From Cristatella mucedo (taxonomy: Eukaryota; Bryozoa; Phylactolaemata; Cristatellidae), in the NCBI GenBank assembly GCA_009760855.2, contig WPIO01000505.1, positions 1 through 34,644 of the forward strand: a stretch of DNA of 34,644 nucleotides, written 5' to 3'. Position 1 is the first letter of the stretch, and every line of letters begins with the position of its first letter. Of this stretch, positions 10,301-21,332 are shown one piece after another. Below the pieces are notes generated by a model. The model was not told the DNA's origin. It made no database searches and was given only the letters and a program-made list of their open reading frames with translations. A program made the translations under genes and the position numbers.

Positions 10301-11800
10301 CTCTGCTGCCAGCCAGCGCACGCTCCGAAATGCAGATTTGAAGTTTTTTACATATTCCGCGATCTGCTGCGAACTCGTGCAAAACGTGTTATTTACGTGC
10401 GAAATGCTTTAAACAAGGTGCAGCACTCTGCTGCCAGCCAGCGCACGCTCCGACATGCAGATTTGAAGTTTCTACATATTCCGCGATCTGCTGCGAACTC
10501 GTGCGAAACGTGTTATTTACGTGCGAAATGCTTTAAACAAGGTGCAGCACTCTGCTGCCAGCAAGCGCACGCTCCGACATGCAGATTTGAAGTTTCTACA
10601 TATTCCGCGATCTGCTGCGAACTAGTGCAAAAACGTGTTTATTTACGTGCGAAATGCTTTAAACAAGGTGCAGCACTCTGCTGCCAGCCAGCGCACGCTC
10701 CGACATGCAGATTTGAAGTTTCTACATATTCCGCGATCTGCTGCGAACTCGTGCGAAACGTGTTATTTACGTGCGAAATGCTTTAAACAAGGTACAGCCC
10801 TCTGCTGCCAGCCAGCGCACGCTCCGACATGCAGATTTGAAGTTTCTACATATTCCGCGATCTGCTGCGAACTCGTGTGCGAAACGTGTTATTTACGTGC
10901 GAAATGCTTTAAACAAGGTGCAGCACTCTGCTGCCAGCCAGCGCACGCTCCGACATGCAGATTTGAAGTTTCTACATATTCCGCGATCTGCTGCGAACTC
11001 GTGCGAAACGTGTTATTTACGTGCGAAATGCTTTAAACAAAGGTGCAGCACTCTGCTGCCAGCCAGCGCACGCTCCGACATGCAGATTTGAAGTTTCTAC
11101 ATATTCCGCGATCTGCTGCGAACTGTGTGCGAAAAACGTGTTTATTTACGTGCGAAATGCTTTAAAACAAGGTGCAGCACTCTGCTGCCAGCCAGCGCAC
11201 GCTCCGACATGCAGATTTGAAGTTTCTACATATTCCGCGATCTGCTGCGAACTCGTGCAAAACGTGTTATTTACGTGCGAAATGCTTTAAACAAGGTGCA
11301 GCACTCTGCTGCCAGCAAGCGCACGCTCCGACATGCAGATTTGAAGTTTTTACATATTCCGCGATCTGCTGCGAACTCGTGCGAAACGTGTTATTTACGT
11401 GCGAAATGCTTTAAACATGGTGCAGCAGCACTCTGCTGCCAGCAGCGCACGCTCCGACATGCAGATTTGAAGTTTCTACATATTCCGCGATCTGCTGCGA
11501 ACTCGTGCGAAACGTGTTATTTACGTGCGAAATGCTTTAAAACAAGGTGCAGCACTCTGCTGCCAGCCAGGGCACGCTCCGACATGCAGATTTGAAGTTT
11601 CTACATATTCCGCGATCTGCTGCGAACTCGTGCAAAACGTGTTATTTACGTGCGAAATGCTTTAAACAAGGTGCAGCACTCTGCTGCCAGCAAGCGCACG
11701 CTCCGACATGCAGATTTGAAGTTTCTACATATTCCGCGATCTGCTGCGAACTCGTGCGAAACGTGTTTTTTACGTGCGAAATGCTTTAAACAAGGTGCAG
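7360..11800 (+). repeat. Domain I, block c: mainly near-consensus units
   Basis: About 36 units mostly of the CAGCGCACG / ACATGCAG / CTCGTGCG type. The CAAGATACAG cassette is absent. The pair TTTTTACG then CGAAATGTAG occurs near 8,280-8,350 and 9,520-9,590. Small insertions in runs of A next to ACGTG and after GCTTTA are frequent between 10,100 and 11,550. A GTCAACCTATTCTGCG variant lies at 9,351. No gene or other element is seen. Confidence 0.8.
9112..9125 (+). repeat. Six-base deletion in one unit
   Basis: TATTCCGGGCTGCG stands where TATTCCGCGATCTGCTGCG is expected, removing the GCGATCT anchor. Flanks are consensus. Confidence 0.7.
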
Positions 11801-11899
11801 CACTCTGCTGCCAGCAAGTGCACGCTCCGACAAGCAGATTTGAAGTTTCTACATATTCCGCGATCTGCTGCGAACTGGTGCGAAAAACGTGTTATTTAC

Positions 11900-12286
11900 G
11901 TGCGAAATGCTTTAAACAAGGTGCAGCTCTCTGCTGCCAGCCAGGGCACGCTCCGACACGCATATTTGATGTTTTTACATATTCTGCGATCTGCTGCGAA
12001 CTCGTGCGAAACGTGTTATTTACGTGCGAAATGCTTTAAACAAGATACAGCACTCTGCTGCCAGCCAGCGCACGCTCCGAAATGTAGATTTGAAGTTTCT
12101 ACATATTCCGCGATCTCCTGCGAACTTGTGCAAAACGTGTTTATTACGTGCGAAATGCTTTAAACAAGTTGCAGCACTCTGCTACCAGCAGCCCACGCTC
12201 CGACATGCAGATTTGAAGTTTTTACATATTCCGCGATCTGCTGCGAACTGGTGCGAAACGTGTTGTTTACGTGCGAAATGCTTTAA
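11900..12286 (+). repeat. Marked cassette, copy 5
   Basis: Typical GCATATTTGATG, CAAGATACAG (12,041) and ATCTCCTGCG marks. The third unit reads CTACCAGCAGCCCACG, one base shorter than CTACCAGCATGCCCACG at 3,445 and 21,085, then TTGTTTACG and GGGAGCAAG as in those copies. Confidence 0.85.
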
Positions 12287-12375
12287 ACAAGGTGCAGCAC
12301 TCTGCTGGGAGCAAGCGCACGCTCCGAAATGCAGATTTGAAGTTTCTACATATTCCGCGATCTGCTGCAAACTCG

Positions 12376-12398
12376 TGCGAAACGTGCGAAACGTTTTA
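12376..12398 (+). repeat. Short tandem duplication of GCGAAACGT
   Basis: GCGAAACGT appears twice in direct succession before TTTATTTACG. It is a nine-base duplication at one of the TGCGAA boxes, complementary to the ten-base loss near 2,861. Confidence 0.75.
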
Positions 12399-14519
12399 TT
12401 TACGTGCGAAATGCTTTAAACAAGGTGCAGCACTCTGCTGCCAGCCAGCGCACGCTCCGACATGTAGATTTGAAGTTTCTACATATTCCGCGATCTGCTG
12501 CGAACTCGTGCGAAACGTGTTATTTACGTGCGAAATGCTTTAAACAAGGTGCAGCACTCTGCTGCCAGCAGCAGCGCACGCTCCGACATGCAGATTTGAA
12601 GTTTCTACATATTCCGCCTGCCGCGAACTGGTGCGAAACGTGTTTTTACGTGCGAAATGCTTTAAACAAGGTGCAGCACTCTGCTGCCAGCAAGCGTACG
12701 CTCTGAAATGTAGATTTAAAGTTTCTACATATTCCGCGATCTGCTGCGAACTCGTGCAAAACGTGTTATTTACGTGCGAAATGCTTTAAACAAGGTGCAG
12801 CACTCTGCTTCCAGCCAGGGCACGCTTCGACACGCAGATTTGATGTTTCAATATATTCTGTGATCTGCTGCGAACTCGTGCGAAACGTGTTATTTACGTG
12901 CGAAATGCCTTAAAACAAGGTGCAGCACTCTGCTGCCCAGCCAGCGCACGCTCCGACATGCAGATTTGAAGTTTCTACATATTCCGCGATCTGCTGCGAA
13001 CTCGTGCGAAACGTTTTATTTACGTGCGAAATGCTTTAAACAAGGTGCAGCACTCTGCTGCCAGCAAGCGCACGCTCCGACATGCAGATTTGAAGTTTCT
13101 ACATATTCCGCGATCTGCTGCGAACTCGTGCGAAACGTGTTATTTACGTGCGAAATGCTTTGAACAAGGTGCAGCACTCTGCTACCAGCAAGCCCACGCT
13201 CCGACATGCAGATTTGAAGTTTTTACATATTCCGCGATCTGCTGCGAACTCGTGCGAAACGTGTTATTTACGTGCGAAATGCTTTAAACAAGGTGCAGCA
13301 GCACTCTGCTGCCAGCCAGCGCCGCTCCGAAATGCAGCAGATTTGAAGTTTCTACATATTCCGCGATCTGCTGCGAACTTGTGCAAAACGTGTTATTTAC
13401 GTGCGAAATGCTTTAAACAAGGTGCAGCACTCTGCTGCCAGCAGCGCACGCTCCGACATGCAGATTTGAAGTTTCTACATATTCCGCGATCTGCTGCGAA
13501 CTCGTGCGAGACGTGTTTTTTACGTGCGAAATGCTTTAAACAAGGTGCAGCACTCTGCTGCTGCCAGCCAGCGCACGCTCCGACATGCAGATTTGATGTT
13601 TGTACATATTCCGCGATCTGCTGCGAACTCGTGCGAAACGTGTTATTTACGTGCGAAATGCTTTAAACAAGGTGCAGCTCTCTGCTGCCAGCCAGGGCAC
13701 GCTCCGACATGCAGATTTGAAGTTTTACATATTCCGCGATCTGCTGCAAACTCGTGCGAAACGTGTTATTTACGTGCGAAATGCTTTTAAAAACAAGGTG
13801 CAGCACTCTTCTGCCAGCCAGCGCACGCTCCGACATGCAGATTTGAACTTTCTACATATTCCGCGATCTGCTGCGAACTCGTGCGAAACGTGTTATTTAC
13901 GTGCGAAATGCTTTAAACAAGGTGCAGCACTCTGCTGCCAGCCAGCGCACGCTCCGACATGCAGATTTGAAGTTTTTACATATTCTGCGATCTGCTGCGA
14001 ACTCGTGCGAAACGTGTTATTTACGTGCGAAATGCTTTAAACAAGGTGCAGCACTCTGCAGCCAGCAAGCTCACGCTCCGACATGCAGATTTGAAGTTTC
14101 TACATATTCCGCGATCTGCTGCGAACTGTGCGAAACGTGTTATTTACGTGGGAAATGCTTAAAACAAGGTGCAGCACTCTGCTGCCAGTCAGCGCACGCT
14201 CCGACATGCAGATTTGAAGTTTTTACATATTCCGCGATCTGCTGCGAACTCGTGCAAAACGTGTTATTTACGTGCGAAATGCTTTAAACAAGGTGCAGCA
14301 CTCTGCTGGGAGCAAGCGCACGCTCCGACATGCAGATTTGAAGTTTCTACATATTCCGCGATCTGCCGCGAACTCGTGCGAAACGTGTTGTTTACGTGCG
14401 AAATGCTTTAAACAAGGTGCAGCACTCTGCTGCCAGCAAGCGCACGCTCCGACATGCAGATTTGAAGTTTCTACATATTCCGCGATCTGCTGCGAACTCG
14501 TGCGAAACGTGTTATTTAC

Positions 14520-14907
14520 GTGCGAAATGCTTTAAACAAGGTGCAGCTCTCTGCTGCCAGCCAGGGCACGCTCCGACACGCATATTTGATGTTTTTACAT
14601 ATTCTGCGATCTGCTGCGAACTCGTGCGAAACGTGTTATTTACGTGCGAAATGCTTTAAACAAGATACAGCACTCTGCTGCCAGCCAGCGCACGCTCCGA
14701 AATGTAGATTTGAAGTTTCTACATATTCCGCGATCTCCTGCGAACTTGTGCAAAACGTGTTTATTACGTGCGAAATGCTTTAAACAAGTTGCAGCACTCT
14801 ACTACCAGCACGCGCACGCTCCGACATACAGATTTAAAGTTTCTACATATTCTGCGATCTGCTGCGAACTGGTGCGAAACGTGTTGTTTACGTGCGAAAT
14901 GCTTTAA
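14520..14907 (+). repeat. Marked cassette, copy 6
   Basis: Standard first and second units (CAAGATACAG at 14,661). The third carries private marks CTCTACTACCAGCACG, CCGACATACAGATTTAAAG and CATATTCTGCG. The same private marks occur in copy 7 at an offset of 2,563 bp and nowhere else I noticed, so copies 6 and 7 are sister copies. Confidence 0.85.
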
Positions 14908-14929
14908 ACAAGGTGCAGCACTCTGCTGC

Positions 14930-14965
14930 GAGCAAGCCCCTGCGAACTCGTGCGAAAAACGTTAT
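14930..14965 (+). repeat. Deletion junction in one unit
   Basis: GCGAGCAAGCCC is joined to CTGCGAACTCGTGCG, removing most of the right part of the unit, about 50 bases from the CACGCTCCGAC region to GCGATCTG. The next stretch has GTGCGAAAAACGTTATTTACG, with a second small indel. Confidence 0.8.
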
Positions 14966-16683
14966 TTACGTGCGAAATGCTTTAAACAAGGTGCAGCACT
15001 CTGCTGCCAGCCAGCGCACGCTCCGACACGCAGATTTGATGTTTCTACATATTCCGCGATCTGCTGCGAACTTGTGCGAAACGTGTTATTTACGTGCGAA
15101 ATGCTTTAAACAAGGTGCAGCACTCTGCTGCCAGCAAGCGCACGCTCCGACATGCAGATTTGAAGTTTCTACATATTCCGCGATCTGCTGCGAACTCGTG
15201 CGAAACGTGTTATTTACGTGCGAAATGCTTTAAACAAGGTGCAGCACTCTGCTGCCAGCCAGCGCACGCTCCGACATGCAGATTTGAAGTTTCTACATAT
15301 TCCGCGATCTGCCGCGAACTGGTGCGAAACGTGTTTTTACGTGCGAAATGCTTTAAACAAGGTGCAGCACTCTGCTGCCAGCCAGCGCACGCTCCGAAAT
15401 GTAGATTTGAAGTTTCTACATATTCCGCGATCTGCTGCGAACTCGTGCGAAAACGTGTTATTTACGTGCGAAATGCTTAAAAACAATTGTGCAGCACTCT
15501 GCTGCCAGCAAGCGCACGCTCCGACTTGCAGATTTGATGTTTCTACATATTCTGCGATCTGCTGCGAACTCGTGATACACGTGTTATTTAAGTGCGAAAT
15601 GCTTTAAACAAGGTGCAGCACTCTGCAGCCAGCCAGCGCACGCTCCGACATGCAGATTTGAAGTTTCTACATATTCCGCGATCTGCTGCGAACTCGTGCG
15701 AAACGTGTTATTTACGTGCGAAATGCTTTAAACAAGGTGCAGCACTCTGCTGCCAGCCAGCGCACGCTCCGACACGCAGATTTGATGCTTGTACATATTC
15801 CGCGATCTGCTGCGAACTCGTGCAAAACGTGTTATTTGCGTGCGAAATGCTTTAAACAAGGTGCAGCACTCTGCTGCCAGCCAGCGCACGCTCCGACATG
15901 CAGATTTGAAGTTTCTACATATTCCGCGATCTGCTGCGGACTGGTGCGGAACGTGGTGTTTACGTGCGAAATGCTTTAAACAAGGTGCAGCAGCACTCTG
16001 CTGCCAGCCAGCGCACGCTCCGACATGCAGATTTGAAGTTTCTACATATTCTGTGATCTGCTGCGAACTCGTGCAAAACGTGTTATTTACGTGCGAAATG
16101 CTTTAAACAAGGTGCAGCACTCTGCTGCCAGCCAGCGCACGCTCCGACATGCAGATTTGAAGTTTCTACATATTCCGCGATCTGCTGCGAACTCGTGCAA
16201 AACGTGTTATTTACGTGCGAAATGCTTTAAACAAGGTGCAGCACTCTGCTGCCAGCCAGCACACGCTCCGACATGCAGATTTGAAGTTTTTACATATTCC
16301 GCGATCTGCCGCGAACTGGTGCGAAACGTGTTTTTACGTGCGAAATGCTTTAAACAAGGTGCAGCACTCTGCTGCCAGCCAGCGCACGCTCCGAAATGCA
16401 GATTTGAAGTTTCTACATATTCCGCGATCTGCTGCGAACTCGTGCGAAACGTGTTATTTACGTGCGAAATGCTTTAAACAAGGTGCAGCACTGCTGCCAG
16501 CCAGCAGCGCACGCTCCGACATGCAGATTTGAAGTTTCTACATATTCCGCGATCTGCTGCGAACTCGTGCGAAACGTGTTATTTACGTGCGAAATGCTTT
16601 AAACAAGGTGCAGCACTCTGCTGGGAGCAAGCACACGCTCCGACATGCAGATTTGAAGTTTTGACATATTCCGCGATCTGCTT

Positions 16684-17299
16684 CGAACTTGTGCGAAACG
16701 TGTTATTTACGTGCGAAATGCTTTAAACAAGGTGCAGCACTCTGCTGCCAGCCAGGGCACGCTCCGACACGCAGATTTGATGTTTGTACATATTCCGCGA
16801 TCTGCTGCGAACTCGTGCAAAACGTGTTATTTACGTGCGAAATGCTTTAAAGAAGGTGCAGCACTCTGCTGGGAGCAAGCGCACGCTCCGACATGCAGAT
16901 TTGAAGTGTCTACATATTCCGCGATCTGCCGCGAACTCGTGCGAAACGTGTTTATTACGTGCGAAATGCTTTAAACAAGGTGCAGCACTCTGCTGCCAGC
17001 AAGTGCACGCTCCGACAAGCAGATTTGAAGTTTCTACATATTCCGCGATCTGCTGCGAACTGGTGCGAAACGTGTTATTTACGTGCGAATTGCTTTGAAC
17101 AAGGTGCAGCTCTCTGCTGCCAGCCAGGGCACGCTCCGACACGCATATTTGATGTTTTTACATATTCTGCGATCTGCTGCGAACTCGTGCGAAACGTGTT
17201 ATTTACGTGCGAAATGCTTTAAACAAGATACAGCACTCTGCTGCCAGCCAGCGCACGCTCCGAAATGTAGATTTGAAGTTTCTACATATTCCGCGATCT
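16684..17299 (+). repeat. 616-bp segment, first copy (second 7,197 bp away)
   Basis: Compared base by base with 23,881-24,496, I find one difference (A at 16,829, T at 24,026). The segment covers about five units and includes rare marks such as CTTTAAAGAAGG, GGGAGCAAGCG, GAAGTGTCTACAT, CAAGTGCACG with ACAAGCAG, and TGCGAATTGCTTTGAAC. Identity ends sharply at 17,300, where this copy has CTGCTGCGAAC and the other CTCCTGCGAAC. Confidence 0.9.
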
Positions 17300-17470
17300 G
17301 CTGCGAACTTGTGCGAAACGTGTTATTTACGTGCGAAATGCTTTAAACAAGTTGCAGCACTCTACTACCAGCACGCGCACGCTCCGACATACAGATTTAA
17401 AGTTTCTACATATTCTGCGATCTGCTGCGAACTGGTGCGAAACGTGTTGTTTACGTGCGAAATGCTTTAA
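17083..17470 (+). repeat. Marked cassette, copy 7 (converted second unit)
   Basis: GCATATTTGATG, CAAGATACAG (17,224) and CGAAATGTAG are present, but the next marks are CTGCTGCGAACTTGTGCG and TTATTTACG instead of the cassette alleles CTCCTGCGAACTTGTGCA and TTTATTACG. The third unit then resumes cassette marks with CTCTACTACCAGCACG shared with copy 6. A short internal tract has therefore been replaced by consensus-like sequence. Confidence 0.85.
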
Positions 17471-19179
17471 ACAAGGTGCAGCACTCTGCTGGGAGCAAGC
17501 GCACGCTCCGACATGCAGATTTGAAGTTTCTACATATTCCGCGATCTGCTGCGAACTCGTGCGAAACGTGTTTTTTACGTGCGAAATGCTTTAAACAAGG
17601 TGCAGCACTCTGCTGCCAGCAAGCGCACGCTCCGACATGCAGATTTGAAGTTTCTACATATTCCGCGATCTGCTGCGAACTTGTGCAAAACGTGTTTATT
17701 ACGTGCGAAATGCTTTAAACAAGTTGCAGCACTCTGCTACCAGCAAGCCCACGCTCCGACATGCAGATTTGAAGTTTCTACATATTCCGCGATCTGCTGC
17801 GAACTCGTGCGAAACGTGTTATTTACGTGCGAAATGCTTTAAACATGGTGCAGCACTCTGCTGCCAGCCAGCGCACGCTCCGACACGCAGATTTGATTTT
17901 TTTACATATTCCGCGATCTGCTGCGAACTCGTGCAAAACGTGTTATTTACGTGCGAAATGCTTTAAACAAGGTGCAGCACTCTGCAGCCAGCAGCGCACG
18001 CTCCGACATGCAGATTTGAAGTTTCTACATATTCCGCGATCTGCTGCGAACTTGTGCGAAACGTGTTTTTTACGTGCGAAATGCTTTAAACAAGGTGCAG
18101 CACTCTGCTGCCAGCAAGCGCACGCTCCGACATGCAGATTTGAAGTTTCTACATATTCCGCGATCTGCTGCGAACTCGTGCGAAAAAACGTGTTATTTAC
18201 GTGCGAAATGCTTTAAACAAGGTGCAGCAGTTGCTGCTGCCAGCCAGCGCACGCTCCGACATGCAGATTTGAAGTTTCTACATATTCCGCGATCTGCTGC
18301 GAACTCGTGCAAAACGTGTTATTTACGTGCGAAATGCTTTAAAGACAAGGTGCAGCACTCTGCTGCCAGCAAGCGCACGCTCCGACATGCAGATTTGAAG
18401 TTTCTACATATTCCGCGATCTGCTGCAAACTAGTGCGAAACGTGTTATTTACGTGCGAAATGCTTTTAAACAAGGTGCTGCACTCTGCTGCCAGCCAGCG
18501 CACGCTCCGATTTGCAGATTTGAAGTTTCTACATATTCCGCGATCTGCTGCGAACTCGTGCGAAACGTGTTATTTACGTGCGAAATGCTTTAAACAAGGT
18601 GCAGCACTCTGCTGCCAGCCAGGGCACGCTCCGACCCATGCAGATTTGAAGTTTTACATATTCCGCGATCTACTGCGAACTGGTGCGAAACGTGTTATTT
18701 ACGTGCGAAATGCTTTAAACAAGGTGCAGCACTCTGCTGCCAGCCAGCGCACGCTCCGACATGCAGATTTGAAGTTTCTACATATTCCGCGATCTGCTGC
18801 GAACTTGTGCAAAACGTGTTTATTACGTGCGAAATGCTTTAAACAAGTTGCAGCACTCTGCTGCCAGCCAGCGCACGCTCCGACATGCAGATTTGAAGTT
18901 TTTCTACATATTCCGCGATCTGCTGCGAACTGGTGCGAAACGTGTTGTTTACGTGCGAAAATGCTTTAAACAAGGTGCAGCACTCTGCTGCCAGCAAGCG
19001 CACGCTCCGACATGCAGATTTGAAGTTTCTACATATTCCGCGATCTGCTGCGAACTCGTGCGAAAACGTGTTATTTACGTGCGAAATGCTTTAAACAAGG
19101 TGCAGCACTCTTCTGCCAGCCGGCCCACGCTCCGATATGTAGATTCGAAGTTTCTACATATTCTGCGGTCTGCTGCGAA

Positions 19180-20560
19180 CTCGTGAAAAACGTGTTATTT
19201 ACGTGCGAAATGCTTTAAACAAGGTGCAGCACTCTGCTGCCAGCCAGCGCACGCTCCGACATGCAGATTTGAAGTTTCTACATATTCCGCGATCTGCTGC
19301 GAAACTCGTGCGAAACGTGTTTATTTACGTGCGAAATGCTTTAAACAAGGTGCAGCACTCTGCTGCCAGCCAGCGCACGCTCCGACATGCAGATTTGAAG
19401 TTTCTACATATTCCGCGATCTGCTGCGAAAAAACTCGTGAAAACGTGTTATTTACGTGCGAAATGCTTTAAACAAGGTGCAGCAGCACTCTGCTGCCAGC
19501 AGCGCACGCTCCGACATGCAGATTTGAAGTTTCTACATATTCCGCGATCTGCTGCGAAACTCGTGCGAAACGTTTTTTACGTGCGAAATGCTTAAAAACA
19601 AGGTGCAGCACTCTGCTGCCAGCCAGCGCACGCTCCGACATGCAGATTTGAACTTTCACCATATTCCGCGATCTCCTGAGAACTCGTGCAAAAAAACGTG
19701 TTATTTACGTGCGAAATGCTTTAAACAAGTGCAGCACTCTGCTGCTGCCAGCAAGCGCACGCTCCGACATGCAGATTTGATGTTTCTACATATTCCGCGA
19801 TCTGCTGCGAACTCGTGCGAAATGTGTTGTTTACGTGCGAAATGCTTTAAACATGGTGCAGCACTCTGCTGCCAGCCAGCGCACGCTCCGACATGCAGAT
19901 TTGAGGTTTCTACATATCGAAATGCTTTGAACAAGGTGCAGCACTCTGCTGCCAGCCAGCGCACGCTCCGACATGCAGATTTGATGTTGTTACATATTGC
20001 GCGGTCTGCGGCGAACTCGTGCGAAACGTGTTATTTACGTGCGAAATGCTTTAAACAAGCTGTGCAGCACTCTGCTGCCAGCCAGCGCACGCTCCGATAT
20101 GTAGATTTGAAGTTTCTACATATTCCGCGATCTGCTGCGAACTCGTGCGAAACGTGTTATTTACGTGCGAAATGCTTTAAACATGGTTCAGCACTCTGCT
20201 GCCAGCCAGCGCACGCTCCGACATGCAGATTTGAAGTTTCTACATATTCCGCGATCTGCTGCGAACTCGTGAAAAACGTTTTTTTACGTGCGAAATGCTT
20301 TAAACAAGGTGCAGCACTCTGCTGCCAGCCAGCGCACGCTCCGACATGCAGATTTGAAGTTTCTACATATTCCGCGATCTGCTGCAATCTGTGTGAAAAC
20401 GTGTTTTTTTACGTGCGAAATGCTTTTTAAACAAGGTGCAGCACTCTGCTGCCAGCCAGGGCACGCTCCGACACGCAGATTTGATGTTTGTACATATTCC
20501 GCGATCTGCTGCGAACTCGTGCAAAAACGTGTTATTTACGTGCGAAATGCTTAAAACAAG
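19180..20560 (+). repeat. Indel-dense stretch inside domain I
   Basis: About eleven units with unusually many one- to four-base insertions, chiefly in runs of A or T: GCGAAAAAACTCG, GTGCAAAAAAACG, GCTTTTTAAAC and GTTTTTTTACG. Two units carry CGATATGTAGATT (near 19,133 and 20,095), and GCGGTCTGC replaces GCGATCTGC at 19,164 and 19,999. Homopolymer bias suggests residual sequencing error on top of real variants. Confidence 0.7.
19908..19928 (+). repeat. Deletion junction in one unit
   Basis: TTTCTACATAT is followed by CGAAATGCTTTGAAC, losing about 40 bases that normally contain GCGATCTGCTGC and the first two TGCGAA boxes. Confidence 0.8.
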
Positions 20561-20787
20561 GTGCAGCACTCTGCTGGGAGCAAGCGCACGCTCCGACATG
20601 CAGATTTGAAGTGTCTACATATTCCGCGATCTGCCGCGAACTGGTGCGAAACGTGTTATTTACGTGCGAAATGCTTTAAACAAGGTGCAGCACTCTGCTG
20701 CCAGCAAGCGCACGCTCCGACAAGCAGATTTGAAGTTTCTACATATTCCGCGATCTGCTGCGAACTCGTGCGAAACGTGTTATTTAC

Positions 20788-21187
20788 GTGCGAAATGCTT
20801 TGAACAAGGTGCAGCTCTCTGCTGCCAGCCAGGGCACGCTCCGACACGCATATTTGATGTTTTTACATATTCTGCGATCTGCTGCGAACTCGTGCGAAAC
20901 GTGTTATTTACGTGCGAAATGCTTAAAAAAGATACAGCACTCTGCTGCAGCACTCTGCTGCCAGCCAGCGCACGCTCCGAAATGTAGATTTGAAGTTTCT
21001 ACATATTCCGCGATCTCCTGCGAACTTGTGCAAAACGTGTTTATTACGTGCGAAATGCTTTAAACAAGTTGCAGCACTCTGCTACCAGCATGCCCACGCT
21101 CCGACATGCAGATTTGAAGTTTTTACATATTCCGCGATCTGCTGCGAACTGGTGCGAAACGTGTTGTTTACGTGCGAAATGCTTTAA
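20788..21187 (+). repeat. Marked cassette, copy 8
   Basis: GCATATTTGATG and a modified CTTAAAAAAGATACAG (20,923 onward) start the copy; ATCTCCTGCG and CTACCAGCATGCCC follow. Between them the hairpin segment CAGCACTCTGCTG is duplicated. From 20,946 on it is the same as 3,306-3,692. Confidence 0.85.
20935..20960 (+). repeat. 13-bp duplication of the hairpin segment
   Basis: CAGCACTCTGCTG occurs at 20,935-20,947 and again at 20,948-20,960. It duplicates the inverted-repeat element of the unit and marks the left edge of the 387-bp shared segment. Confidence 0.85.
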
Positions 21188-21332
21188 ACAAGGTGCAGCA
21201 CTCTGCTGGGAGCAAGCGCACGCTCCGAAATGCAGATTTGAAGTTTCTACATATTCCGCGATCTGCTGCAAACTCGTGCGAAACGTGTTATTTACGTGCG
21301 AAATGCTTTAAACAAGGTGCAGCACTCTGCTG
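20946..21332 (+). repeat. 387-bp segment, second copy
   Basis: Same sequence as 3,306-3,692 with no difference seen. On the left the match begins inside the duplicated CAGCACTCTGCTG, and on the right it ends inside the next unit at CTCTGCTG. Confidence 0.88.

Noticed and set aside
16831-17142. Bottom-strand 103-codon frame, repeated at 24,028-24,339
   Set aside because: Its duplication is explained by the 616-bp copied segment; other units lack the frame, and the consensus bottom strand has only a 15-codon ATG frame.
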